In this document: piece by piece, positions 9,265-16,963 of the stretch
Layout of the letters: every line of letters starts with the position of its first letter
Position numbering within the stretch: the stretch's first letter is position 1
Assembly (NCBI GenBank): GCA_900766355.1
Contig: CAAFVD010000094.1
Coordinates: forward strand, 40,782-104,781
Reading direction: 5' to 3'
DNA from: Candidatus Gastranaerophilales bacterium
GTDB taxonomy: Bacteria > Cyanobacteriota > Vampirovibrionia > Gastranaerophilales > Gastranaerophilaceae
DNA: 64,000 nucleotides
Program-made: the position numbers and the translations under genes
Notes under the pieces: model-generated
Database searches by the model: none
What the model was told of the DNA's origin: nothing
What the model saw: only the letters and a program-made list of their open reading frames with translations

Positions 9265-10506
9265 ATGGAAACTTTTGATTACGGAATTATTGGTGGTGGA
9301 CCTGCTGGTTATACAACAGCTCTTTATTTGGTAACTCAAGGTAAATCTGTTGTTTTGTTTGAAAAAGATGAAGTGGGTGGTACATGTTTAAATAGAGGTT
9401 GTATTCCAACAAAAATATTGTTACATGTTGCAGAATTGTACCAAAACTTTAAAACTGCTGAGAAGTTTGGTATATATGCTGATAATATTACTTTTGATTA
9501 TGAAAAAGTTGCAGAGCATAAGAATAAGATTGTAGAAAAACTTCGTAAATCGTTAGAACTTGCGATAAAAAAATCAGGAATAAAAGTTGTAAAAGAAACT
9601 GCAAAAGTGGTTTCTGATAATTTGATAAAAGCAAGTGGTGAAGAATATTCTTGTGGCAAAATAGTTGTGGCAACGGGTTCAAAACCTAGAGAATTAAAAG
9701 GTCTTGAGTTTGACCATAAATTTATTTTGTCATCAGATGATATTCTTAATTTAACAAAACTTCCTGAAAAAATGGTTATAGTAGGCTCTGGTGCTATAGG
9801 AATAGAATTTGCACGAATTCTATCAGCTTTTGGTGTTGAAATAACTCTTGTTGAATTAGCTTCAAGACTTGTTCCTCTTGCAGATTGGGAAGTTTCTAAA
9901 CGTGTTGAACGTCAGTTTAAGATGAAAAAGATTAAATTCTATACAGAAACGAGTATCAAATCTATTGAAAATAAAGTAGTAACTTTATCAAATGATGAGA
10001 AAATAGAACCTGATTGTATCCTTGTTGCAACAGGTCGAGTTTGTGCAGATGATAACAAATACGAACAGAATAATGTTTCAATAATTGGTGATGCTTCGGC
10101 AGAAATTCAACTCGCTCATTATGCTGTATCACAAGCTAAAAAGCTTGTATTTGATATCTCGTATGATAAAGATTTGATACCGTCAGTAATTTATGGTTCA
10201 CCTGAAATTGCTTGGGTTGGTGAGGTTGAAAAACAAGATGCAGATACAGAGTTTAAAAAAGTTGTATTCCCGATATCGGCTCTTGGCAAGGCTCATGCAG
10301 ATGATAGCATTGACGGATTTATAAAAATCCTTGCAAAAGATAACAAAATCGTAGGTGCATCTATTATATCAAATGAGGCGTCTGCTCTTATTCAACAAAT
10401 TACTATTGCAATTCAAAATAATATTTCTATAGATAAATTGAAAGAAGTTTGTTTTGCGCACCCAACGTATTCAGAAGGAATAATGGAAGGAATAATGCAA
10501 TTATGA
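9265..10506 (+). CDS. lpdA: Dihydrolipoamide dehydrogenase-like flavoprotein (short form)
   Basis: A 413-residue pyridine-nucleotide disulfide oxidoreductase. The FAD loop GGGPAG (10-15), the redox pair in GGTCLNRGCIPTK (Cys41/Cys46), the NAD loop VGSGAIGIEFA and the C-terminal HPTYSE catalytic His-Glu (399-404) are intact. It is 50-60 residues shorter than typical Lpd; the stretch between ATGR and the second FAD-binding IGD is almost absent. It overlaps lipA by the ATGA tetranucleotide, tying it to lipoate metabolism and favouring Lpd over mercuric or glutathione reductase. Preceded by a strong GGGAG ribosome site. Confidence 0.85.
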   Translation: METFDYGIIGGGPAGYTTALYLVTQGKSVVLFEKDEVGGTCLNRGCIPTKILLHVAELYQNFKTAEKFGIYADNITFDYEKVAEHKNKIVEKLRKSLELAIKKSGIKVVKETAKVVSDNLIKASGEEYSCGKIVVATGSKPRELKGLEFDHKFILSSDDILNLTKLPEKMVIVGSGAIGIEFARILSAFGVEITLVELASRLVPLADWEVSKRVERQFKMKKIKFYTETSIKSIENKVVTLSNDEKIEPDCILVATGRVCADDNKYEQNNVSIIGDASAEIQLAHYAVSQAKKLVFDISYDKDLIPSVIYGSPEIAWVGEVEKQDADTEFKKVVFPISALGKAHADDSIDGFIKILAKDNKIVGASIISNEASALIQQITIAIQNNISIDKLKEVCFAHPTYSEGIMEGIMQL

Positions 10507-11345
10507 GAAGACTTCCTGATTATTTGAAAAGAAACATTATAGATAATGAAAAAACAAAAACCGTTCGCAGAATTTTGAAAACAAAATGCCTGAATACTGT
10601 TTGTGACGGAGCAAGATGCCCTAATAAAAATGAATGTTATGAACATCATACCGCAACTTTTTTGATTATGGGGAATGTTTGTACAAGAAACTGTAAGTAT
10701 TGTAATATCTCAACTGCAAAACCTGAACCATTAGATAAAAATGAGCCTAAACATATTGCAGAGGCCGTTCAAGAATTGGGGCTAAAGTATGTTGTAATAA
10801 CATCTGTAACAAGAGATGATTTGCCTGACGGTGGTGCTAATCATTTTGCAGAATGTATAAAAGAAATTAGAAATTTATCACCTGATATAAAAATCGAAAT
10901 ATTAACTCCGGATTTTCAAAGAAAAGACGGTGCGTTGGATATTATTATTGAGGCTCACCCTGATGTGTTTAATCATAATATTGAGACTACTCGTTCTGTA
11001 TTTAAGACCGCAAGACCTTTAGGGGATTATGATTTGTCTTTAAATGTTTTGAAATATATCAAACAAAATAGTGATATCAAAACAAAATCAGGGTTAATGG
11101 TTGGGCTTGGTGAAACAATAGAGGATATTGAACAAACTTTGATTGATTTGAAAAATGTAGAGTGTGATATCCTGACAATTGGTCAATATATCCAACCTTC
11201 CAAACAACATCTTGAGGTTGTTAAATATTATACATTAGAAGAATTTGAAGAATTAAAACGACTTGCACAAAAAATCGGACTAAACAAATACCAAATAGGC
11301 CCGTTAGTCCGAAGTTCTTATAATGCTAAATTCTTGAATGATTAA
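10503..11345 (+). CDS. lipA: Lipoyl synthase
   Basis: A radical-SAM enzyme inserting two sulfurs into protein-bound octanoyl groups. I choose the ATG at 10503 (280 aa), which overlaps the lpd stop as ATGA, over an upstream in-frame start inside lpd. The auxiliary cluster CX4CX5C is at C34/C39/C45, the radical-SAM CX3CX2C at C60/C64/C67, and the C-terminal RSS that ligates the auxiliary cluster is present (VRSSYNAKF). Coupling with lpd suggests a functional lipoylated dehydrogenase or glycine-cleavage system elsewhere in the genome. It ends tail-to-tail, 4 bases over the next gene. Confidence 0.95.
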   Translation: MRRLPDYLKRNIIDNEKTKTVRRILKTKCLNTVCDGARCPNKNECYEHHTATFLIMGNVCTRNCKYCNISTAKPEPLDKNEPKHIAEAVQELGLKYVVITSVTRDDLPDGGANHFAECIKEIRNLSPDIKIEILTPDFQRKDGALDIIIEAHPDVFNHNIETTRSVFKTARPLGDYDLSLNVLKYIKQNSDIKTKSGLMVGLGETIEDIEQTLIDLKNVECDILTIGQYIQPSKQHLEVVKYYTLEEFEELKRLAQKIGLNKYQIGPLVRSSYNAKFLND

Positions 11346-12280
11346 TTTTTTGGAGGGAAAGTATATCTTGTGTCCCCTTTACCTGTTTCTTCAGGTTTTC
11401 TCATAGCTGGAGCTTCAGCATAAGTTTCCATGATTAAGTTTTCTGATACTGTGCCTTGTTTATCTTTTTCACCTTTAGTGATACCAGATGTTACACTATA
11501 TGTATTAAGTGAAATGTCATTTGTTTTGTCATGTGGTGCATTATATGATATATTTCTTAATTTATACATAGGATTCTTCTTATCATCTAATTGTACAAAA
11601 TCATATATATAAACATTTCCTTTTGCTTTATCATTATTTGAATAAGTTGTATCTGTTATTGTGAACGTAGTTGGATAACCATGTTCATTATTATTTCCGA
11701 TATTAGTTATTTTACCATGTACTTTTTCGGTATTTAGTTTTTTATTAAAAGCAGTGCCTGCAGCTTTAGTTGTAGCAGGTGTTGTTGGTGGTTTTGCTGG
11801 AGGGTTTGTAGCAGGTGGGTTTTGTACTGTTTGGTTATTGTTATTATTTGCTGCAGGTGGGTTTGTTGGAGTTTGGTTTCCAAATAATGATGGTAATTGC
11901 CAATTGCTAAAATAACTGTTCCAATATCCTGATGTAGGAAGTCCCAAATTTAGAGCTGTAGAAGGTTGTTCAGGTTTTGCTTTTTTGCCACCAAATAATC
12001 CCATAGCCCACATACCAAGAGCAGTTATGCCTAGACCAATACCGCCACTTATTAGGGTTGTTTTCCAAGAAGGTTCTTGATATACGCCACCCATAAAGAT
12101 GTTTACAGTTTTATTAGATGGATAACCTTTGAATGCTTTATCATAGTCGCCATCGTCCATCCAACTTCCGTCAATACGGTATTCGTTGTACAACCCTTTA
12201 GTGTTGTTTTTCCAAGTACTGTATGTATCGAAGCTAGAACTATATCCGCCTCTATGTCCGTCGTATATTCCACCAGACAT
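11342..12280 (-). CDS. Unknown Gly-rich, single-span protein with Pro/Asn linker
   Basis: A 312-residue protein with no family I recognise. I prefer the ATG at 12280, since the upstream ATG at 12295 overlaps the GGAG ribosome site. Order: a Gly/Tyr/Ser-rich N-terminus (about 1-70), one hydrophobic Gly-rich segment (SGGIGLGITALGMWAMGLFGG, about 78-100), a long low-complexity linker rich in Pro, Asn and Thr, then a C-terminal domain of about 130 residues that looks beta-rich. This layout fits a membrane-anchored surface protein. It has a perfect copy of the bipartite promoter element at 12311-12340. Confidence 0.7.
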   Translation of the reverse strand: MSGGIYDGHRGGYSSSFDTYSTWKNNTKGLYNEYRIDGSWMDDGDYDKAFKGYPSNKTVNIFMGGVYQEPSWKTTLISGGIGLGITALGMWAMGLFGGKKAKPEQPSTALNLGLPTSGYWNSYFSNWQLPSLFGNQTPTNPPAANNNNNQTVQNPPATNPPAKPPTTPATTKAAGTAFNKKLNTEKVHGKITNIGNNNEHGYPTTFTITDTTYSNNDKAKGNVYIYDFVQLDDKKNPMYKLRNISYNAPHDKTNDISLNTYSVTSGITKGEKDKQGTVSENLIMETYAEAPAMRKPEETGKGDTRYTFPPKN

Positions 12281-12310
12281 TTTCAATTTCTCCATTTTAG
12301 TATCGTTATA

Positions 12311-12340
12311 TATATAAAGTATATATTGTTTAAATAATTG
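12311..12340 (-). promoter_or_regulatory. Bipartite promoter-like element (Pro/Asn protein)
   Basis: Minus-strand reading: CAATT (12336-12340), 15 nt, ACTTTATATA (12311-12320). Both boxes and the spacing are perfect matches to the copies at 28805, 58754, 59872 and 60675. It lies about 30 nt upstream of the start codon. Confidence 0.65.
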
Positions 12341-12441
12341 CTTGTTTTCATCATGATTGTTAACAAATCGTTACATAGTAATTTTAAAAAAATCGTTCAT
12401 GTTAAGATATTACTCTGATGTTGGTTTTAAGGGGTATATAG

Positions 12442-12945
12442 ATGAGCGAGGTTAAGTTATCTAATAATATTCTTAAAAATTCAAGAATGTTATTAAGAAG
12501 AATGAATGATTGTACAAAGTATAGTGAAAATTCATCAGGTACAGGTTTTACCTCAAAAGCTTGTAACAAAATTCAAATCAACGGACTTGTAGGGTTACAA
12601 GATTCAACATTTTATTGCGCACCTGTCAAAAGCAAAGATTTATACAAGGGTAATGCTGTACTGGAATATGGTAAACAAGGCTCAATTACTTTTGACAAAC
12701 AAACAGGTGTAATAAAATCTCAAAAAGGAAATATTCCCTTCAAAACAGTAAACGAACATTTATTAACGGCAAGAAAGAAGTTCAAAAAACAAGGAACTGT
12801 AAATAAGATTTATTTAGGAATTCAAGGGTTTACTCAAAAAGGACTTGATAAATTAATGGACGCAGTCGATAATGTAGAACGAAAAAGAACCATCAAACCT
12901 AAACAACCTTGGTACGCAACAATTGTAAAATTCTTAAAGGGATAA
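12442..12945 (+). CDS. Unknown basic 167-aa protein
   Basis: A compact Lys-rich protein with an AAGGGG ribosome site 9 nt before its ATG. It contains no catalytic motif, signal peptide or membrane segment that I can identify; there are two Cys in the N-terminal 45 residues (NDCTKYSE, SKACNKI). The middle resembles a small alpha/beta domain (GKQGSITFDKQTGVIKSQ) and the C-terminus is strongly basic. It is divergent from the Pro/Asn-rich protein gene across about 160 bases. Function unknown. Confidence 0.7.
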   Translation: MSEVKLSNNILKNSRMLLRRMNDCTKYSENSSGTGFTSKACNKIQINGLVGLQDSTFYCAPVKSKDLYKGNAVLEYGKQGSITFDKQTGVIKSQKGNIPFKTVNEHLLTARKKFKKQGTVNKIYLGIQGFTQKGLDKLMDAVDNVERKRTIKPKQPWYATIVKFLKG

Positions 12946-12964
12946 ATAAATCGCATTTAATAAA

Positions 12965-12984
12965 AAATAGCAAAAATTATTTTT
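12965..12984 (+). promoter_or_regulatory. Shared 20-bp upstream element, copy 2
   Basis: Identical over 20 bases to 4233-4252 and again exactly 18 nt before the ATG (13003). Neither gene has an obvious Shine-Dalgarno sequence in that 18-nt interval. Confidence 0.5.
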
Positions 12985-13002
12985 TCAGTTTTTATTTTAA
13001 AT

Positions 13003-15021
13003 ATGAATATTTCACCCTTTTATTATGGATATACTCCCCCTAATAATATTAGTAATAAACCTAATATTTATCGTCAAAATAATCCAAATATATATTTTGG
13101 TAGTAATTTAAGAAGTTCGAATTTAACTACAGACAGATTTCTTAAGATTTTGGAATTGGGATATCCTAAAAAATATACAATTAATTTTATAAGAGATAAA
13201 TTAAGTAGAGTCGAACAGGCTCAAACACTTATGGATATCAGGCTTGCAGGGTTTAATAGGCGTGATTCTTTGTCATCATTCTCGCATAAAGTTACTAATG
13301 ACGAAATAGAACAGTTAATTTTTAAAAAGCCTAAAAAAGTATTAAAAACAGTAAAAATTCTTGGTAAAAAATCTTTTATTGCATCGTTTGACAAAAAAAT
13401 TGAAAATGTTGAAAGTTATATAGATACAATTGGCGATATAAGTATAAATCACCCTTTGTATCAAAAGTTATTGGAATTGACAAATCCAACAGAAAGTTTG
13501 CAATATAAAAACAGGCAAACTCAAATCACTAACTTAAAAAAACAGTTTCACATAATTGATAATAAAGACAATTTAATCAAAGATATAAATAATTTAACAG
13601 ATAAAAATAAAAATTTAGTAAAAGAATCAATTACAGATTATCCTCATAAAATTGAATTAGCTAAGTTTTTTTATATTATGCAGGATTCTCATGATATTTT
13701 AGAGTCAGTATTAAATAAATATAATAAAAAATCCAATATTAATGAATTACAAAATATATTGAATGATATTGTAAGGACTGACGCAAACGGTAAAGTTTGC
13801 AAACAAGTGGATTTTAGAAATAATAAGTATTTATCAAAAATGTTTACTTCAAGTGAAGATTTTAAATCTCCATATAATCAGTTGCTCACAATTCTTAACC
13901 AAAGTCCAAATAAGACTGTGAGAGAGGTTTTATTAGAACTTCCTCAAAATAAAGCTACAAAAGTTCAATTTGAAAAATCGGGGATAAATTTTGATAGATG
14001 GACTAAATTTGACCCAAAATCGAAATTACAAAAAAATATAACAGATGAAGATAAACAAAATGATATAATAAATAATTTAGAAGAAATTTTGACATCTCCT
14101 ATATTTGGAATTCTATCAAAAGATAAGCAAGCAAAATTATTTGAAGAAATAAGCACAAAAGGATATAAATTAAATACTCAAAATTCATTATATAGTCTTT
14201 ATTCAGATATTAATAATCAACCTTTAAAACTTTGTAAAGATGACAAACAAATATCAGCTAAAGAATTGCCTGAATTGATTAATATTATTAGTGAATTTAT
14301 GAAGAAGGATTCTTTTTGGAAAAGTCCTGATAAAAATCCTAACGCAACTATGGCAAGAAAAACTTTTGAAAGCTGGATTTTAAAAATTAAACAAAAAATG
14401 CTTTTATTACAGGAAAAACCAAATACTAACAATATACAATTAACGGTACAACAAGTTGATATGAATAATGTTTCTCATTCATTATTTTTAGGTAATGATG
14501 CTTCTTGTTGTGCTGCAATAGGAACAGGCATGAAACAAGCTATAGCACCTAATTATATAAAAAATAAAATGATTTCTGGAATGGAAGTTTTAGTTAATGA
14601 CAAACCTGTTGGTAATACTATGTGTTATATTGCAGAAGTTGAGAATAAACCCGCATTAGTGTTAGATAATATTGAACTCAAAAAAGATTATATAAAAGAA
14701 AGTATCAATAATAAAATTAGAGATTTGATATTTGATTATGCTAAGAATTTTACAAAAGAGCTTGGTAATCCTGATATGCCTATATATGTTGGTCAAAATA
14801 GGAATAAACTTAATCTTAAAAACTATCCAAAAGAAAATAAAGAAATGAAAATTATAGGTTCTTCTGGCGAAGATAGAATTTATATTGATACAATTGCTCA
14901 AGAATGTAAATTTGACGGAAACACAACTTTTACTTCGTGTTTATATGAAATATTTAATCCTATAGAAAAACCAAAACTCGAAAAACCAAAATCCTCTATA
15001 ATAAATTTGAATGAAATGTAG
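13003..15021 (+). CDS. Large unknown FxG-motif protein
   Basis: A 672-residue, Asn/Lys-rich protein. The first 40 residues are disordered-looking (Pro, Asn, Ile, Tyr) and contain NIYFGSN (residues 29-35), the FxG-type motif discussed in the findings. Residues 50-450 are helical and charged without recognisable motifs. The last 200 residues form a distinct domain: LFLGNDASCCAAIGTG, then VGNTMCYIAEVENKPALVLD and DMPIYVGQNRNKLNL, which has an alpha/beta pattern and may be acyltransferase-like, though I cannot name the family. No signal peptide. An effector-like or surface role is speculation. Confidence 0.7.
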   Translation: MNISPFYYGYTPPNNISNKPNIYRQNNPNIYFGSNLRSSNLTTDRFLKILELGYPKKYTINFIRDKLSRVEQAQTLMDIRLAGFNRRDSLSSFSHKVTNDEIEQLIFKKPKKVLKTVKILGKKSFIASFDKKIENVESYIDTIGDISINHPLYQKLLELTNPTESLQYKNRQTQITNLKKQFHIIDNKDNLIKDINNLTDKNKNLVKESITDYPHKIELAKFFYIMQDSHDILESVLNKYNKKSNINELQNILNDIVRTDANGKVCKQVDFRNNKYLSKMFTSSEDFKSPYNQLLTILNQSPNKTVREVLLELPQNKATKVQFEKSGINFDRWTKFDPKSKLQKNITDEDKQNDIINNLEEILTSPIFGILSKDKQAKLFEEISTKGYKLNTQNSLYSLYSDINNQPLKLCKDDKQISAKELPELINIISEFMKKDSFWKSPDKNPNATMARKTFESWILKIKQKMLLLQEKPNTNNIQLTVQQVDMNNVSHSLFLGNDASCCAAIGTGMKQAIAPNYIKNKMISGMEVLVNDKPVGNTMCYIAEVENKPALVLDNIELKKDYIKESINNKIRDLIFDYAKNFTKELGNPDMPIYVGQNRNKLNLKNYPKENKEMKIIGSSGEDRIYIDTIAQECKFDGNTTFTSCLYEIFNPIEKPKLEKPKSSIINLNEM

Positions 15022-15061
15022 GGTTTTGATTTTTTAAAGTCTGTATATAAAAGTAAAAAAC

Positions 15062-15147
15062 GGAGAAGAAGGGATTCGAACCCTTGGTGGAATTTCTCCC
15101 ACAACGACTTTCGAGGTCGTCACCTTAAACCACTCGGACACTTCTCC
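15062..15147 (-). tRNA. tRNA-Ser (anticodon CGA)
   Basis: The reverse complement folds as an 86-nt class II tRNA: acceptor GGAGAAG/CTTCTCC, anticodon stem ACGAC/GTCGT around loop CTCGAAA giving anticodon CGA, a long variable arm (TGGGAG ... TTCCA), and GGTTCGAATCC as the T loop. It decodes UCG serine. CCA is not encoded directly after the acceptor stem. Confidence 0.96.
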
Positions 15148-15238
15148 ATAGGTTTTACATCTTTTATAGTTTAAATTTTATGTTTTATCTTTGACACAAT
15201 TATTATATTATAAACTTTTTTATGATAACATTGTTACT

Positions 15239-16483
15239 ATGATTAAACCTGAATTATTAATGCCGGCAGGCAACTTGGAAAAACTTGAATATGCAATTAG
15301 GTATGGTGCAGATGCAGTATATCTTGGAGTAGTAGATTTTAGCCTTAGAGCTATGAGAAAAGGTGAACTTATTACTATGGAGAATCTTAAACAAGCCATA
15401 GATTTAGCTCACTCTTTAGGTAAAAAAGCATATCTTACTCTAAATATTTTTGCTTTTAATAGAGATATCAAATTATTAGAATCTTGCATGGATAGAATTA
15501 AAGACTCTAATCCTGATGCTCTTATTATAAGCGATATGGGAATTATTCGTTTGGCACAAAAATATATGCCAAATACACCATTACATATAAGCACTCAAAC
15601 AAATACTCTTAATTATGAAGCTGTCAAGTTTTGGCAAGACTTGGGTGCAACACGTTCAATTCTTGCTCGTGAGCTTCCTATTAAAGATGTGGCAGAAATA
15701 AAAGAACATGTTCCGGATATGGAATTAGAAGTTTTTATACACGGAGCTCAATGTGTTTCTTTCTCAGGTAGATGTTTATTAAGTGATTATATGACTAACG
15801 GTGAGCGTGAAGCTAATCAAGGGAATTGTTGTCAACCTTGCAGATGGAGTTACAAACTCGTAGAAGAAACTCGTCCTGGACAATACTACGAAATAGAGCA
15901 AACTGACAGAGGAACTCATATTATGAGTACAAAGGATTTATGCTTGGTTAAACATTTGGGCAAGTTGATTGATGCTGGAGTTGATTCCTTGAAAGTTGAA
16001 GGTAGAACAAAAAGTTTGTACTATGTTTCAGCAGTTGCAAAAGCATATAGAGAGGCTATTGACACAGTTTATGCAGATAGAAACGCAGATTTAACACCGT
16101 ATTTTGAAGAACTTCTAAAAGTTGGAAATAGAGGTTATACAACAGGATTTTATCTGGGAGATGGTGAATATCCATCAGATGGTTATAGTTATAATATCTC
16201 AAAAGGTCTAGCTGGTGCAGATTTCTTATGCGAAGTTTGGGATAAGTTAGATGATGTTTACAAAGTAAAAGTTAAGAACAAATTTTATCTCAATTCTGAT
16301 ATAGAAGTAATTTCACCTTCTGAAAAATTTATTACTCAAGCTGTAGAGATTAAAAATAAAGATGGTGAATCGTTAGAGTTTGCAAATACAAATGATGAGT
16401 TGTATATCAAATTTAGAGATGAAATAAAAGATTATAAATATGCAATAATCAGAACTGTAGGTATAAAGAATAATGATAATTAA
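15239..16483 (+). CDS. U32-family peptidase-like protein (TrhP/YegQ type)
   Basis: A 414-residue U32 protein starting MIKPELLMPAGNLEKLEYAI; the ATG at 15239 is preferred to an upstream in-frame start because the family begins with this motif. SGRCLLSDY, GNCCQPCRW and DSLKVEGRTKSLYYV are typical of the subgroup (YegQ/YrrO) that prephenate-dependently hydroxylates wobble uridine in tRNA, rather than of secreted collagenases. Clustered Cys residues probably bind an Fe-S cluster. It overlaps the next gene by 11 bases. There is no obvious ribosome site. Confidence 0.88.
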   Translation: MIKPELLMPAGNLEKLEYAIRYGADAVYLGVVDFSLRAMRKGELITMENLKQAIDLAHSLGKKAYLTLNIFAFNRDIKLLESCMDRIKDSNPDALIISDMGIIRLAQKYMPNTPLHISTQTNTLNYEAVKFWQDLGATRSILARELPIKDVAEIKEHVPDMELEVFIHGAQCVSFSGRCLLSDYMTNGEREANQGNCCQPCRWSYKLVEETRPGQYYEIEQTDRGTHIMSTKDLCLVKHLGKLIDAGVDSLKVEGRTKSLYYVSAVAKAYREAIDTVYADRNADLTPYFEELLKVGNRGYTTGFYLGDGEYPSDGYSYNISKGLAGADFLCEVWDKLDDVYKVKVKNKFYLNSDIEVISPSEKFITQAVEIKNKDGESLEFANTNDELYIKFRDEIKDYKYAIIRTVGIKNNDN

Positions 16484-16949
16484 GCCTGATTATAATTTGA
16501 AATGTGTTTATGATATAGACCTTGATGAACTCGAACAACAAGGAATCAAGGTTATTATGTTTGACTTAGATAGTACAATAATGATTTCAAAATCAGGTGA
16601 ATACAGACCTGAAACGGTTGAGTGGTTAAATGATGTCAAACAAAAATTTACTGTTGCCGTTATTTCAAATAATAAAAATGAAGATTATATAAACAAAGTA
16701 CGTTCTCAATCTGATTTTACAGTAATCGGACATGCATCAAAACCTAATCCTAAAAAAATGCGTAGTTATTTAAAAGATATCGGTATAGAGCCAAAACAAG
16801 CAGTTATGGTAGGTGACAGACCTTTGACAGATATTGTTGCAGGCAAACTTTTGGGTTGTAAAACAATCCTTGTTGATTCTATCAATGCAGAAAACGAGAA
16901 CTTGCCAACACGTTTTGTCAGAAAACTTGAACGCTCTGTTATAAGATAA
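16473..16949 (+). CDS. YqeG-family HAD phosphatase
   Basis: A 158-residue HAD subfamily IIIA hydrolase. Motif I is MFDLDSTIM with nucleophile D31 and D33, motif II VISNN, Lys in KPNPKKM, and motif III VGDRPLTD. In cyanobacteria and firmicutes YqeG-type proteins act on phosphatidylglycerophosphate or related phosphates; the substrate here is not determined. It overlaps the U32 gene by 11 bases and converges with the helicase gene 15 bases downstream. Confidence 0.85.
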   Translation: MIIKPDYNLKCVYDIDLDELEQQGIKVIMFDLDSTIMISKSGEYRPETVEWLNDVKQKFTVAVISNNKNEDYINKVRSQSDFTVIGHASKPNPKKMRSYLKDIGIEPKQAVMVGDRPLTDIVAGKLLGCKTILVDSINAENENLPTRFVRKLERSVIR

Positions 16950-16963
16950 TTTGAAATATACCT

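Noticed and set aside
11750..11880. Repeat-like low-complexity stretch
   Set aside because: It encodes the Pro/Asn/Thr linker of the 11342-12280 protein; repetition is at the protein level, not a DNA repeat or CRISPR array.
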